From NCBI RefSeq assembly GCF_000759435.1, contig NZ_JRJG01000010.1:1-64000 (forward strand): a stretch of 64,000 nucleotides of DNA, written 5' to 3'. The DNA comes from Hoeflea sp. BAL378 (GTDB lineage: Bacteria; Pseudomonadota; Alphaproteobacteria; Rhizobiales; Rhizobiaceae). The translations under genes were made by a program, and so were the position numbers. The notes under the pieces are model-generated. The model was given only the letters and a program-made list of their open reading frames with translations, searched no databases and was not told the DNA's origin. Positions 8,039 to 16,627 of the stretch are shown here, piece after piece (position 1 is the first letter of the stretch; each line of letters begins with the position of its first letter).

Positions 8039-8998
8039 CTATGGCGACAGCCGGTGGCCGGCGGTCGACAGGTCGCGGTTGATCTGGGCATGCCAGATCT
8101 TGCTTTCGACCAGCGCATGCACGGTCTCGAGGATCGTATCGGTGACCACCCGCATCGCCCGTGTCGGCGGCCGCTCGTTGGCCAGGGAGAGCACGAGCCG
8201 GCGGTTGGGGGATGGATCGGCCAGCGGCGCGGCGCGCAACTGGCCGGCGTCGATGAGCTTGTGAATGGGCGAGAGCGGCAGCACCGTCCGGCCGAGGCCC
8301 GCCAGCACCAGGGCGATGATGGTGCTGTAGGAATCCGCCTCAACCCGGGTCGACAGGTGCAGGCGGGATTTGGCGGCGTAAATGTTGAGCACGGCCCGCA
8401 GTCCGTGCTGCGGGCTTGGCAGGATCAGTTGCTCGCCCGTCAATGTGCTGAACGGAACAGGGCGTGTCAGCGACAGCTCGCAGCTCGAGGGGCCGACCAG
8501 CAGCAGTTCTTCTGTGAGCAGCGGCGTCGAGCGCAGCGCCGACGTGTGCAGCGGATCGTAGAGCACCGCGATGTCCACGTCGCCTGATTGCACCCAGTCG
8601 CGCAGATGGCCGGTGAACGCGGTGACGATGCGCAGGTGGATTTCGGGGTAGCTTTCCCAGAGGGCCGACACGATCGGCGCCGCCATCATTTCCGCCACCG
8701 ACGGCGGCATGCCGAGGGTGACGTTGCCCGCCGGCGCGGTGCTGCTTTCGGCGGCGAACTGCTTGATGCCGTCCATCTCTGCCGTGACCCGCCGCGAGCG
8801 GTCGACCACGGCCTTGCCGGCTTCGGTCACGACCATGCCGCGGCCGTGCCGCTCGAACAACTGCAGGTTCAGTTCGCTCTCGAGAAAGCGGATCTGGCGG
8901 CTGAGCGCGGACGGTGCGATGTGCAGGCGCTCCGATGCCTTGCTGATGCTGCCGCTCTCGCTGACGGCGATCAGCGTGCGCAATTGGGTATCGTCCAC
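8039..8998 (-). CDS. LysR-family transcriptional regulator
   Basis: A 319-residue regulator: N-terminal winged helix-turn-helix (TQLRTLIAVSESGSISKASE, then IAPSALSRQIRFLESEL) and a periplasmic-binding-like effector domain with the usual LTRSASGNVTLG-type hinge (here APAGNVTLGMPPSVAEMM). GTG 8998 is taken as start because GGAGGAGGAG lies seven bases upstream; an ATG at 9028 would add ten residues but has no ribosome site. It diverges from the crotonase gene at 9176 and probably controls that operon from the shared 177-bp region, in response to a pathway intermediate. Confidence 0.9.
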   Translation of the reverse strand: MDDTQLRTLIAVSESGSISKASERLHIAPSALSRQIRFLESELNLQLFERHGRGMVVTEAGKAVVDRSRRVTAEMDGIKQFAAESSTAPAGNVTLGMPPSVAEMMAAPIVSALWESYPEIHLRIVTAFTGHLRDWVQSGDVDIAVLYDPLHTSALRSTPLLTEELLLVGPSSCELSLTRPVPFSTLTGEQLILPSPQHGLRAVLNIYAAKSRLHLSTRVEADSYSTIIALVLAGLGRTVLPLSPIHKLIDAGQLRAAPLADPSPNRRLVLSLANERPPTRAMRVVTDTILETVHALVESKIWHAQINRDLSTAGHRLSP

Positions 8999-9116
8999 GG
9001 CCCGACTCCTCCTCCGAGCTTTGCTCATCCGGCAAAACTGAATTCTGCCCGAGTATACACAAAACATCGGCCACCATATCGACTTTTTCGGAATAACGAA
9101 ATAAAAACGACCTAGT

Positions 9117-9126
9117 GAATATATTC
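9117..9126. promoter_or_regulatory. Perfect palindrome in the LysR/crotonase divergent region
   Basis: GAATATATTC, a 10-bp perfect palindrome in an AT-rich stretch about 50 bp before the crotonase start and 120 bp from the LysR start. It is placed where a LysR regulator would bind to control the divergent gene, but it is short and could occur by chance in AT-rich DNA. Confidence 0.3.
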
Positions 9127-9175
9127 CGGTCCTACCGCGATCCATCCGGCGGCATGAACGGGGGAGGGATCTACC

Positions 9176-9976
9176 GTGTCCGATTACGAGCAGGTTCTCT
9201 ATGAGCGGATCGGGCCGGTTGCGCGCATTTCGCACAATCGTCCCGAACGCCGCAATGCCGAGGGCACGCGCATGCTCGAGGAGATGGAACGCGCCATTGC
9301 CGAGGCGCTCGCCGATGACAGTGTCCGGGTTCTGGTCATTGCGGGCGTCGGCAATCATTTCTCGGCCGGCCACGACCTCAAGGAGGGGGAGTCGCGCCGG
9401 CATTATTCGGTCGAGCAGCGATACGCCCACGAGGAGCGGCTTTTCTACGATTTCTGCCTCAAGCTCCGGGATGCTCCCAAGCCGACGATCGCGCAGGTGC
9501 AGGGGGCGTGTCTGGCGGCCGCCTTCATGCTCGCGAATATGTGCGATCTGGTCGTCGCATCCGAGGACGCCTTCTTTGCCGACCCGGTGGTCAACACGCT
9601 GGGCGCCGCGGCGGTCGAGGTCCTGATCCATCCGAGCGTTCTGGGCATGCGCGCCGCCAAGGACCTGTTGTTCACCGGGCGTCGCATGGATGCGCGCGAA
9701 GCCTACAAGATCGGCATGGTTTCGCGCCTGGTGCCGCGATCGGAGCTCGAAGCCGAGACGCTGGCGCTGGCCGGTCAGATCGCCAAGGCGCCGCCTTTCG
9801 CGCTCAAGCTGGTCAAGCGCTCGCTGCACCGGACCATGGACATGGCGGGCTTCCGCGCCGGCCTCGATGCGCATTTCGATACCCACCAGTTGTCGCACGC
9901 ATCCGCGGCCTTCGGCGACGTCTGGGAAAAGGGCCTGAGCACCGCCATCGAAAGCGGCCGGAAGGCGGTCGGTTGA
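9176..9976 (+). CDS. Crotonase-fold protein (enoyl-CoA hydratase/isomerase family), lacks both catalytic Glu
   Basis: 266 residues. The CoA-binding/oxyanion segment HFSAGHDLK and the family core (GACLAAAFMLANMCDLVVASEDAFF) are clear. The two glutamates of classical enoyl-CoA hydratase (rat Glu144 and Glu164) align with Met in AAFML and Val in ADPVV, so ordinary syn-hydration is doubtful; another crotonase reaction (isomerisation, C-C cleavage, thioester chemistry) or use of other residues is more likely. GTG 9176 follows GGGGGAGGG. The stop overlaps the next SDR by TGATG. A close paralog lies at 14857-15654. Diverges from the LysR gene. Confidence 0.88.
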   Translation: MSDYEQVLYERIGPVARISHNRPERRNAEGTRMLEEMERAIAEALADDSVRVLVIAGVGNHFSAGHDLKEGESRRHYSVEQRYAHEERLFYDFCLKLRDAPKPTIAQVQGACLAAAFMLANMCDLVVASEDAFFADPVVNTLGAAAVEVLIHPSVLGMRAAKDLLFTGRRMDAREAYKIGMVSRLVPRSELEAETLALAGQIAKAPPFALKLVKRSLHRTMDMAGFRAGLDAHFDTHQLSHASAAFGDVWEKGLSTAIESGRKAVG

Positions 9977-10893
9977 TGCGCCCGCATCCCGAAGCCGCCG
10001 GCGGGCAGCCCATCCGTTTCGACGGCCGCGTCGCCATCGTGACCGGCAGCGGTCGGGGCCTGGGGCGCGAATATGCCCTGGCGCTCGCGGCGCGCGGGGC
10101 GCGCGTGGTGGTGAACGGGACGGGAACGGCGGGCGACGGCGCCGAAGACGGCGTCGCTGAAGAGATCCGCCGCGGCGGCGGCGAGGCGCTCGCCCTGATC
10201 GGATCGGTGACGGACCCGCATTGGTGCGAGGAAATGGCCGCCAGAGCCAAGGAGCGGTGGGGTCGGATCGACATTCTCGTCAACAATGCGGGCTTTGTCA
10301 GGGACAGCAGTTTCGGCAAGCTCACCCATGAGGATTTCAGCGCGGTCATGGACGTGCATGTGACGGGCGCGTTTCATTGCGCCAAGGCAGTCTGGGCCAC
10401 GATGAGGGACCAGCAGTACGGGCGGATCGTGCTGATCGGCTCGAGCAGCGGCCTGGCCGGCGCCTTCGGGCAGACCGCCTATGCGACGGCGAAAATGGCG
10501 CTCGTCGGGATGATGAACACGCTCGGCATCGAGGGCGCGCCGAAAAACGTGCACGTCAATTGTTTCGCCCCCGCCGGCGTCTCCCGCATGAACCAGTCCA
10601 TCCTCACGGCGCATGAAAAAGCCGTGCTGGCCGCCGACAAGGTCGCGCCGGGCATCGTCTTCCTGGCCTCCGAGCAGGCCCCCAATCGCGTCATCCTGAT
10701 GGGAGGCGGCGGCGCCTTCGAGCGGGCCTATGTCAGTTTCACGCAAGGGCGGCTGCTCGACGAGGGGAGCGCGGAGGAACTGGCGCGCCGGTTCGCCGAG
10801 ATCTCCGACCGTTCGGACGATCTGCTTCCCGAGGACATGCGCGCGCAGGTCGCCAATGAGATGAAACACTGGCCCGCGCCCGCCGGGGACTAG
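9976..10893 (+). CDS. SDR, (3R)-hydroxyacyl-CoA dehydrogenase-like (MFE-2 type)
   Basis: A 305-residue short-chain dehydrogenase whose sequence follows the dehydrogenase domain of peroxisomal MFE-2/HSD17B4: [21 protein letters not shown] (NAD-binding TGxxxGxG), [12 protein letters not shown], the Ser-Tyr-Lys site in [19 protein letters not shown], and [11 protein letters not shown]. It probably oxidises a (3R)-hydroxyacyl-CoA with NAD. The usual MFE-2 hydratase domain is absent, but a stand-alone hydratase-2 lies at 13769-14665. The start is fixed by a TGATG overlap with the upstream crotonase. EtfB follows 37 bp downstream. Confidence 0.87.
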   Translation: MRPHPEAAGGQPIRFDGRVAIVTGSGRGLGREYALALAARGARVVVNGTGTAGDGAEDGVAEEIRRGGGEALALIGSVTDPHWCEEMAARAKERWGRIDILVNNAGFVRDSSFGKLTHEDFSAVMDVHVTGAFHCAKAVWATMRDQQYGRIVLIGSSSGLAGAFGQTAYATAKMALVGMMNTLGIEGAPKNVHVNCFAPAGVSRMNQSILTAHEKAVLAADKVAPGIVFLASEQAPNRVILMGGGGAFERAYVSFTQGRLLDEGSAEELARRFAEISDRSDDLLPEDMRAQVANEMKHWPAPAGD

Positions 10894-10930
10894 GCTCGCC
10901 GCGGCCGCCGGGATTGTTTGGGAGAAACAG

Positions 10931-11680
10931 ATGAAAGCACTCGTCGCAGTCAAGCGGGTTGTCGACTACAACGTCAAGATTCACGTCAAGACGGACGGAT
11001 CGGGCGTGGAACTCGCCAATGTGAAGATGTCGATGAATCCCTTCGACGAGATTGCCGTCGAGGAGGCGCTGCGTCTCAAGGAGGCGGGCAAGGTCGACGA
11101 GATCGTCATCGTGTCGATCGGTCCGGCCCAGGCCCAGGAAACTATCCGCACCGCGCTCGCAATGGGCGCAGATCGCGGCATTCTGGTCAGGACCGATGAC
11201 ATCGTCGAACCGCTGAGCGTGGCGAAGCTGCTCAAGGCCGTTGTGGAGGCGGAAGGCGCCGAACTGGTCATTCTCGGCAAACAGGCGATTGACGACGACT
11301 CGAACCAGACCGGGCAGATGCTGGCGGCACTGCTGGGCTGGGGGCAGGGAACCTTCGCATCATCCGTGGAGCTCGGCGAAGGGCAGGTCAGGCTGGTTCG
11401 GGAAATCGACGGCGGTTTGCAGACCGTGGAGATCAGCCTGCCTGCCGTGATCACCACCGACCTTCGGCTCAACACGCCGCGTTACGCGAGCCTTCCCAAC
11501 ATCATGAAGGCGAAGAAGAAGCCGATCGAAGAGAAGGCCGCCGCAGACTATGGCGTCGAGATCCGGGCGCGCCTCAAGGTGCTCGCGACCGAAGAGCCGG
11601 GCCGGCGCCAGGCCGGGGTCAAGGTCGCGGACGTGGCCCAACTGGTCGACAAGCTGAAGAACGAAGCAGGCGTGCTTTAG
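10931..11680 (+). CDS. etfB: Electron transfer flavoprotein beta subunit
   Basis: 249 residues. Starts [17 protein letters not shown], then [21 protein letters not shown], the signature loop [17 protein letters not shown] (AMP-binding and ACAD-interaction region) and [29 protein letters not shown], the recognition loop that docks to dehydrogenases. Forms a heterodimer with EtfA and carries electrons from acyl-CoA dehydrogenases to ETF:quinone oxidoreductase. No ETF-QO gene is in the window. In one run with the crotonase and SDR upstream, so this ETF may serve the six ACADs of this region. Confidence 0.95.
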   Translation: MKALVAVKRVVDYNVKIHVKTDGSGVELANVKMSMNPFDEIAVEEALRLKEAGKVDEIVIVSIGPAQAQETIRTALAMGADRGILVRTDDIVEPLSVAKLLKAVVEAEGAELVILGKQAIDDDSNQTGQMLAALLGWGQGTFASSVELGEGQVRLVREIDGGLQTVEISLPAVITTDLRLNTPRYASLPNIMKAKKKPIEEKAAADYGVEIRARLKVLATEEPGRRQAGVKVADVAQLVDKLKNEAGVL

Positions 11681-11698
11681 GGTCTGTCGGGAACACAT

Positions 11699-11712
11699 GG
11701 AAACCGGTTTCC
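11699..11712. repeat. 14-bp perfect palindrome between etfB and etfA
   Basis: GGAAACCGGTTTCC, perfectly self-complementary, 19 bp after the etfB stop and 88 bp before etfA. Possible protein-binding site or small RNA hairpin in an otherwise unusually long (119 bp) etfB-etfA spacer. No T-run follows, so it is not a standard terminator. Confidence 0.5.
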
Positions 11713-11799
11713 CCGGAAAGACAGACGACACCAAGAAATTGCGGCTCCGTCTGGTTCCGAGTGAACTTGAGCCTGGAGCAAGACCGAGGAGCACAAGAC

Positions 11800-12735
11800 A
11801 TGACCATTCTTCTTCTTGCCGAACACGACAACGTCACGCTGTCCGATCAGACGTCGAAGGTGCTGACGGCTGCGGCGCAGATCGGCCCGGACATCCATGT
11901 CCTGGTGGCCGGCAAAGGGGCGCGGGCCGTGGCCGAGGCGGCGGCACGGCTCAGCGGAGTGTCCAGGGTGCTGCTCGCCGAGAGCGACGCCCTGGAACAC
12001 CGCATGCCCGAGGCCCTGGCCGAGGCCATCGTGGCGCTGGCCGGCGGCTATGACACCATCATCGCCTGCGCCAGCAGCGTCGGCAAGGCGACCATGCCGC
12101 GCGTGGCGGCGCTGCTCGACGTCATGCAGGTTTCCGAAATTGTCGCGGTGGTGGCGCCCGACACGTTCAAGCGGCCGATCTATGCCGGCAACGCCATCCA
12201 GACGGTGCAGGCGCTCGACGCCACCAAGGTGATCACCGTTCGAACCTCGGCCTTTCAGGCGACGGGGACCGGCGGCAGCGCTGCGATCGAGACCATCTCG
12301 CCCGCGACCGGGGAAGTGCTGTCGACCTTCGTTAAGAACAACCTGTCCAAGAGCGACCGGCCCGAACTGCAGGGTGCGCGCATAGTTGTGTCCGGGGGAA
12401 GGGCGCTGGGGTCGGAGGCGAAGTTCCAGGAACTGATCCTGCAGTTGGCCGACGCATTGGGGGCCGCCGTGGGCGCCAGCCGCGCCGCGGTCGACGCCGG
12501 CTATGCGGCGAACGACCAGCAGGTCGGCCAGACCGGCAAGATCGTCGCCCCCGACCTCTACATTGCCGTCGGCATTTCGGGCGCCATCCAGCACCTGGCG
12601 GGCATGAAGGATGCCAAGGTCATCGTGGCGATCAACAATGACGAGGACGCGCCCATTTTCCAGGCCGCCGATTACGGGCTGGTCGGCGATCTGTTCGCGG
12701 TGCTTCCCGAACTGACCGCGGCGCTCAGGCCGTAG
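11800..12735 (+). CDS. etfA: Electron transfer flavoprotein alpha subunit
   Basis: 311 residues. N-terminal domain [11 protein letters not shown]..., central serine-rich switch region, and the C-terminal FAD-binding domain with the family pattern [12 protein letters not shown], then [43 protein letters not shown] and [23 protein letters not shown] 11800 is preferred over GTG 11761 because GAGGAG precedes it at good spacing and EtfA homology begins there. Partner of the EtfB at 10931-11680; the spacer is 119 bp and holds a palindrome. The gene ends convergent with an IclR gene. Confidence 0.95.
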   Translation: MTILLLAEHDNVTLSDQTSKVLTAAAQIGPDIHVLVAGKGARAVAEAAARLSGVSRVLLAESDALEHRMPEALAEAIVALAGGYDTIIACASSVGKATMPRVAALLDVMQVSEIVAVVAPDTFKRPIYAGNAIQTVQALDATKVITVRTSAFQATGTGGSAAIETISPATGEVLSTFVKNNLSKSDRPELQGARIVVSGGRALGSEAKFQELILQLADALGAAVGASRAAVDAGYAANDQQVGQTGKIVAPDLYIAVGISGAIQHLAGMKDAKVIVAINNDEDAPIFQAADYGLVGDLFAVLPELTAALRP

Positions 12736-12836
12736 GGGCGATCGTGAGACGCGCGCGCCGTGCCGCAGACGCTCCCGGGCGGGTCATGACCGGAACAGAG
12801 CGCTGTGCGATCTTCGGCCCGGCCGAACGGGCGCCG

Positions 12837-13625
12837 TCAAGCGGTGCGACCGAGTGCGCCGGCAACCTCCTGGGCGAGATGGGTGGCGTCCCTGACGATG
12901 GCGGCGATGGGGGCGTGCTCGTATTGCCGCTGGAACATCACCAGTTCGATGACGCCCAGCAGCCGTGCGTCGCCCGTCAGGATCGGCACGCCGATGGCGG
13001 CGACGCCGCGCTGGGTGACGCCGTGATCTTCGGTCCAGCCGCGCGCCTTGTCGTCGGCCACCAACTGCCTGAACGCCGCCACGGCCTTGTCGCCGGACAC
13101 GCCGATGCGGTCGAGTTGGGCGGTGAACTCGGCGGCGTCGAGCGTCGAGTAGGCGGCGAACATGCGGCCGGCGGCGCCCTGGAACAGCTTGTGCTCCTGT
13201 CCGGGGCTCAGCCGGATGCGAATCGGCGCGCTGCCCTCCGAGACGATGGTGGAGAGGTAGCTCTGGCTGCCGAACGGCTGGTAGATCGTCAGGTTGATGT
13301 CGTATTTGTCCGAGATGAGGTTCATGCTGTGCTGCACCTCGTGGAACTTGTCGGAGGGATGCAGCGCCCGCTTGGCCAGCTTGACCGTGCGCGCCCCGAG
13401 TTCATAGGATTTGCCCAGGGAACTGGCCTGCACCAGGCCGATGCTGACCAGGGTGCTGACCAGGTCGTGGCAGGAACTGGGCGTGAGGTGGGTGCCGCGG
13501 GCGATCTCGGTCATCGTCAAAGGCGCGTTCGCCGATCCCAGCAACCGCAGGATCGCGATCGCCTTGGAGATCGAGGCCACTGCGCCCTTCTCGCCGCCGC
13601 TGCCGCCTGCAATTTCCTCCGTCAT
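12837..13625 (-). CDS. IclR-family transcriptional regulator
   Basis: 262 residues. N-terminal winged helix (ISKAIAILRLLGSANAPLTMTEIARGTHL, then SSCHDLVSTLVSIGLVQ) and an IclR effector domain (LSPGQEHKLFQGAAGRMFAA, RGWTEDHGVTQRGVAAIGVPI). ATG 13625 with GGGGA seven bases upstream is preferred to GTG 13643. It diverges from the hydratase-2 gene at 13769, leaving 143 bp for a shared control region, and is convergent with etfA. Likely controls the neighbouring catabolic genes in response to an aromatic or acyl intermediate, as is usual for the family. Confidence 0.88.
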   Translation of the reverse strand: MTEEIAGGSGGEKGAVASISKAIAILRLLGSANAPLTMTEIARGTHLTPSSCHDLVSTLVSIGLVQASSLGKSYELGARTVKLAKRALHPSDKFHEVQHSMNLISDKYDINLTIYQPFGSQSYLSTIVSEGSAPIRIRLSPGQEHKLFQGAAGRMFAAYSTLDAAEFTAQLDRIGVSGDKAVAAFRQLVADDKARGWTEDHGVTQRGVAAIGVPILTGDARLLGVIELVMFQRQYEHAPIAAIVRDATHLAQEVAGALGRTA

Positions 13626-13768
13626 TTTCTGTTCCCCGTGCACGTCAGCGCCTCAACATCATCTGGTGTCTTTACCACCCGGCTTATAACCGGAGAAACG
13701 CGTCGGCGCCATGCCGGCAATAGGGGCGATGCAACCACAATGGATGATGAACCGGAAAGGTGTCGGGC

Positions 13769-14665
13769 ATGAAGATTTCAGGGGCTGACCTCATGAACCG
13801 AGAGATTCCGCGGACGGAGCAGATCTACACCGCCCGCGACACCATGCTCTATGCGCTGGGTCTCGGCCTGGGGCTCGATCCGCTCGACCCGCGCCAGTTG
13901 AGCTATGTCTACGAGGACGGCCTCAGGGCGCTGCCCACCATGGCTGCGGTCCTGGCGCAGGAGCGAAGCTGGTTTTCCGATCCCGGTATCGGCCTCGACA
14001 CCACCGGCGGAGTCGAGGTGCAGCACGGGCTCACCCTCCACCGGCCCTTGCAGCCTGCCGGCGCGTTGCGGGGAGAGACCCGCATCACCGATGTTCTGGA
14101 CAAGGGTGCGGCGCGCGGCGCGATCGTGGCCGTGCGGACCGACCTTTCCGACGCGGCCGGTCCGGTGGCCACCTCGATCCAGACGATCTATTTCCGTCGC
14201 GATGGCGGATGTGGCGGCAGCAACGGGACGGCGCGGCCGCAGCCGCAGCCCTGGCCCGCCGGGCCGCCGGACATTTCCTTTCTCCACCCGACCAGCGCGC
14301 AGTCCGCCCTGATCTACAGGTTGAGCGGGGACGACACGAGCATCCACGCCAGCCCCGCCGCGGCGGCCGCGGCCGGTTTCGACCGGCCCATCCTGCACGG
14401 TTTGGCCACCTACGGCATTGCAGCCTATGCCGTCATCGCGACCTGTTGCGACAACCGGCCGGAACGGTTGACCGAAATTGACTGCAGCTTCACGGCCCCG
14501 GTCTTTCCGGGCGAGACGCTGCGCATCGACCTCTGGCGCAACGGCGGCGCCGTGCGTTTTCGCGTCGTCTGCGCGGAACGGGACGTGGTCGTCGCCGATC
14601 AGGGCCGCGCGACGTTTGCACGGGACCAAGCATATTCCCGTGACACGAATAAAATTCGCCTATAG
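13769..14665 (+). CDS. MaoC-type hydratase-2 ((R)-specific 2-enoyl-CoA hydratase), double hotdog
   Basis: 298 residues, the size of the two-hotdog hydratase-2 domain of MFE-2. The N-terminal part has RDTMLYALGLGLGLDPLDPRQLSYVYEDGLRALPTM-type sequence and the C-terminal half has the active-site region RLSGDDTSIHASPAAAAAAG and FDRPILHGLATYG. The usual GDxNPLH is changed to GDDTSIH, but the catalytic Asp and His positions are kept. It should hydrate trans-2-enoyl-CoA to (3R)-hydroxyacyl-CoA, feeding the MFE-2-like SDR at 9976. ATG 13769 is preferred over GTG 13760 because GGAAAGG is correctly spaced. Diverges from the IclR gene. Confidence 0.87.
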   Translation: MKISGADLMNREIPRTEQIYTARDTMLYALGLGLGLDPLDPRQLSYVYEDGLRALPTMAAVLAQERSWFSDPGIGLDTTGGVEVQHGLTLHRPLQPAGALRGETRITDVLDKGAARGAIVAVRTDLSDAAGPVATSIQTIYFRRDGGCGGSNGTARPQPQPWPAGPPDISFLHPTSAQSALIYRLSGDDTSIHASPAAAAAAGFDRPILHGLATYGIAAYAVIATCCDNRPERLTEIDCSFTAPVFPGETLRIDLWRNGGAVRFRVVCAERDVVVADQGRATFARDQAYSRDTNKIRL

Positions 14666-14856
14666 GATAATACGAGCAACTCCGGCAGGCTGCCGGTGTG
14701 CCGGAGGGATATGAACTCCGCCGGCGTTTCGCGCGACGTGTCCGCGCCTCGCGGGATGGCCATCCGGCGACGCGGGGGCAACATGGTCCGTGCCGGCGCT
14801 TGGCCGGTCTCAAGACAACAGGAAGGGCGGCTCAGGGCCGTATCGCAAGGTTTCCC

Positions 14857-15654
14857 ATGACAGAGTATTCCAGCCTCATCTACGAGACCATCGGTCCCGT
14901 CGCCCGGATCTGGCTCAATCGTCCGGCCCAGCGCAACGCCCAGGACACCGCCCTGCTGACCGAACTCGACCAGGCCATGAACCTGGCCCAGGCCGACGAG
15001 GGCGTGCGCGTCATCATCCTGGCGGCCAAAGGCGCGCATTTCAGCGCCGGGCACGATCTCAAGTCGGCGGAGAACGACGGCCAGGGCTACAGCGTCGAGG
15101 AGCGTTATGCCTTCGAGAAGAAGTACTATTTCGATACGGCGATGCGCTTCTGGGATTCTCCGAAACCCACCATTGCCGCCGTACAGGGGGCCTGCGTCGC
15201 CGCCGGCTTCATGCTGGCCAACATGTGCGACCTGGTCGTCGTGGCCGACGATGCGTTCTTCTCCGATCCCGTGGTCAATCTGTTCGGCGCGGTGGCCGTG
15301 GAGGTTCTGGTGCACCCCCAGGTGCTCGGCATGCGCAAGGCCAAGGACCTGCTGTTCACCGGCCGCCGGATGGGCGCCCAGGAGGCGCTGGACTGCGGAA
15401 TGGCTTCCCGGCTGGTGCCGGTCGCCGAGCTCGAATCGGCCACCCTGGAGCTTGCCAACCAGATCGCCAAGGCGCCGCCCTTCGCGCTCAAGCTGGTCAA
15501 GCGCTCGCTCCATCGCACGCTCGACCTGCAGGGATTTCGCGCGGGCCTCGACGCGCATTTCGATTCCCATCAACTGGGTCATGTGTCCAACGAGTTCGCC
15601 GAGAAAACCCGCGCCGGCCTCACCGGCGTGCTGGCGAAGAAACCGGGCGCCTGA
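14857..15654 (+). CDS. Crotonase-fold protein, paralog of 9176-9976, lacks both catalytic Glu
   Basis: 265 residues. Shares long identical stretches with the protein at 9176-9976, including QIAKAPPFALKLVKRSLHRT, FMLANMCDLVV and AKDLLFTGRRM, so the two arose by duplication. It has HFSAGHDLK for CoA/oxyanion binding, but Glu144 and Glu164 of the classical hydratase are replaced by Met (AAGFML) and Val (SDPVV), as in its paralog. ATG 14857 is where homology starts; the frame is open to 14698. The 191-bp gap before it and the convergent crotonase after it make it either the second gene of the hydratase-2 transcript or a single unit. Confidence 0.87.
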   Translation: MTEYSSLIYETIGPVARIWLNRPAQRNAQDTALLTELDQAMNLAQADEGVRVIILAAKGAHFSAGHDLKSAENDGQGYSVEERYAFEKKYYFDTAMRFWDSPKPTIAAVQGACVAAGFMLANMCDLVVVADDAFFSDPVVNLFGAVAVEVLVHPQVLGMRKAKDLLFTGRRMGAQEALDCGMASRLVPVAELESATLELANQIAKAPPFALKLVKRSLHRTLDLQGFRAGLDAHFDSHQLGHVSNEFAEKTRAGLTGVLAKKPGA

Positions 15655-15812
15655 CGCCCGGCTCGCCTTCACCCTGGTGCCGCGACCATAGTTGATCCGC
15701 CGGGATGGGCGCGTTGGCAGGGCGGAAACGCCTCGAACGGCCGCGCTCGGCAGGCCGATGCGGTCTTGCGCGCCGCGACGCGGTGGAACCGAAGCGAGGC
15801 CGGATCCGACCC

Positions 15813-16613
15813 CTATTGCCCCTTGAAGGCCGGGGCGCGCTTCTCGACGAAGGCCTGCACCGCCTCGTGATGATCGTCGGTGGTGTGGCTCAGCGCCTGC
15901 ATGGCGGCCGACAGTTCGAGCAGTCCTGGAAGGGAGGCCGAGCGGGCTTCCTTGAGCAGCCGCTTGGCCATGCGCACCGCATGCGGCGGATTGCCGGCAA
16001 TCCTGCCGGCCAGCTCCCTGGCGGTGCCGAGCAGGTCGGCATCGTCCACGACGCGGGAGACGAGCCCGCAGGCGAGGGCCTCTTCGGCCGAAAGCATGTC
16101 GCCGGTGAGCGTCATTTCGGCCGCCTTCGCATAGCCGACGGCGCGCTGCAGCAGCCACGCGCCGCCATCACCCGGCACGATGCCGAGCTTGACGAAGCTT
16201 TCGGCGAAGCGGGCGCTGCGCGCCGCGATCCGGATGTCGCACATCAGCGTCAGATCGAGCCCCGCGCCGATGGCCGGACCGTTGACCGCTGCGATCACCG
16301 GCACCTCGAGCGCGTCGAAGGCCAGCGGCAGGCGTTGGATGCCCGACTTGTAGTTGCGTCGGGTCTGGACCGGCCTGGGATCGGCCAGGCCGCCCGGCGC
16401 CAGCATTTTCTTGACGTTGCCACCCGAGGAGAACGCGCTGCCCGCGCCGGTGAGGATGACGACCCGCGTCGCCATGTCCTCGTTCGCCAGCTCAATGGCC
16501 GCCAGCAGCGCCTCGATCATCGGCAGCTCCGAGATCGGATTGCGCGCGTCCGGATCGTTGAGGGTAATGGTCATGACGCCGTTGTCGATGTGGGTCAGCA
16601 CGCGGTCGCTCAT
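15813..16613 (-). CDS. Enoyl-CoA hydratase/isomerase family protein
   Basis: 266 residues, last gene of the minus-strand racemase operon. Crotonase core: GSAFSSGGNVKKM (oxyanion region), PAIGAGLDLTLMCDIRIAARSARFAESFVKLGIVPGDGG and a C-terminal FVEKRAPAFKGQ tail. The position of Glu144 is Asp and that of Glu164 is Phe; the ESFVKLGIVPGDGG block defines a widespread but functionally mixed subgroup, so hydratase activity is not certain. It starts 14 bp after the upstream acyl-CoA dehydrogenase and is convergent with the crotonase at 14857. Confidence 0.87.
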   Translation of the reverse strand: MSDRVLTHIDNGVMTITLNDPDARNPISELPMIEALLAAIELANEDMATRVVILTGAGSAFSSGGNVKKMLAPGGLADPRPVQTRRNYKSGIQRLPLAFDALEVPVIAAVNGPAIGAGLDLTLMCDIRIAARSARFAESFVKLGIVPGDGGAWLLQRAVGYAKAAEMTLTGDMLSAEEALACGLVSRVVDDADLLGTARELAGRIAGNPPHAVRMAKRLLKEARSASLPGLLELSAAMQALSHTTDDHHEAVQAFVEKRAPAFKGQ

Positions 16614-16627
16614 AGGTCTGTTCTCCG

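Noticed and set aside
12813-12827. Stem TTCGGC/GCCGAA between the convergent etfA and IclR genes as a terminator
   Set aside because: Six-pair stem with a three-base loop and no T-run on either strand.
14599-16158. 519-codon minus-strand frame spanning the end of hydratase-2 and the crotonase
   Set aside because: Crosses two real plus genes and an intergenic gap, with no recognisable domain.
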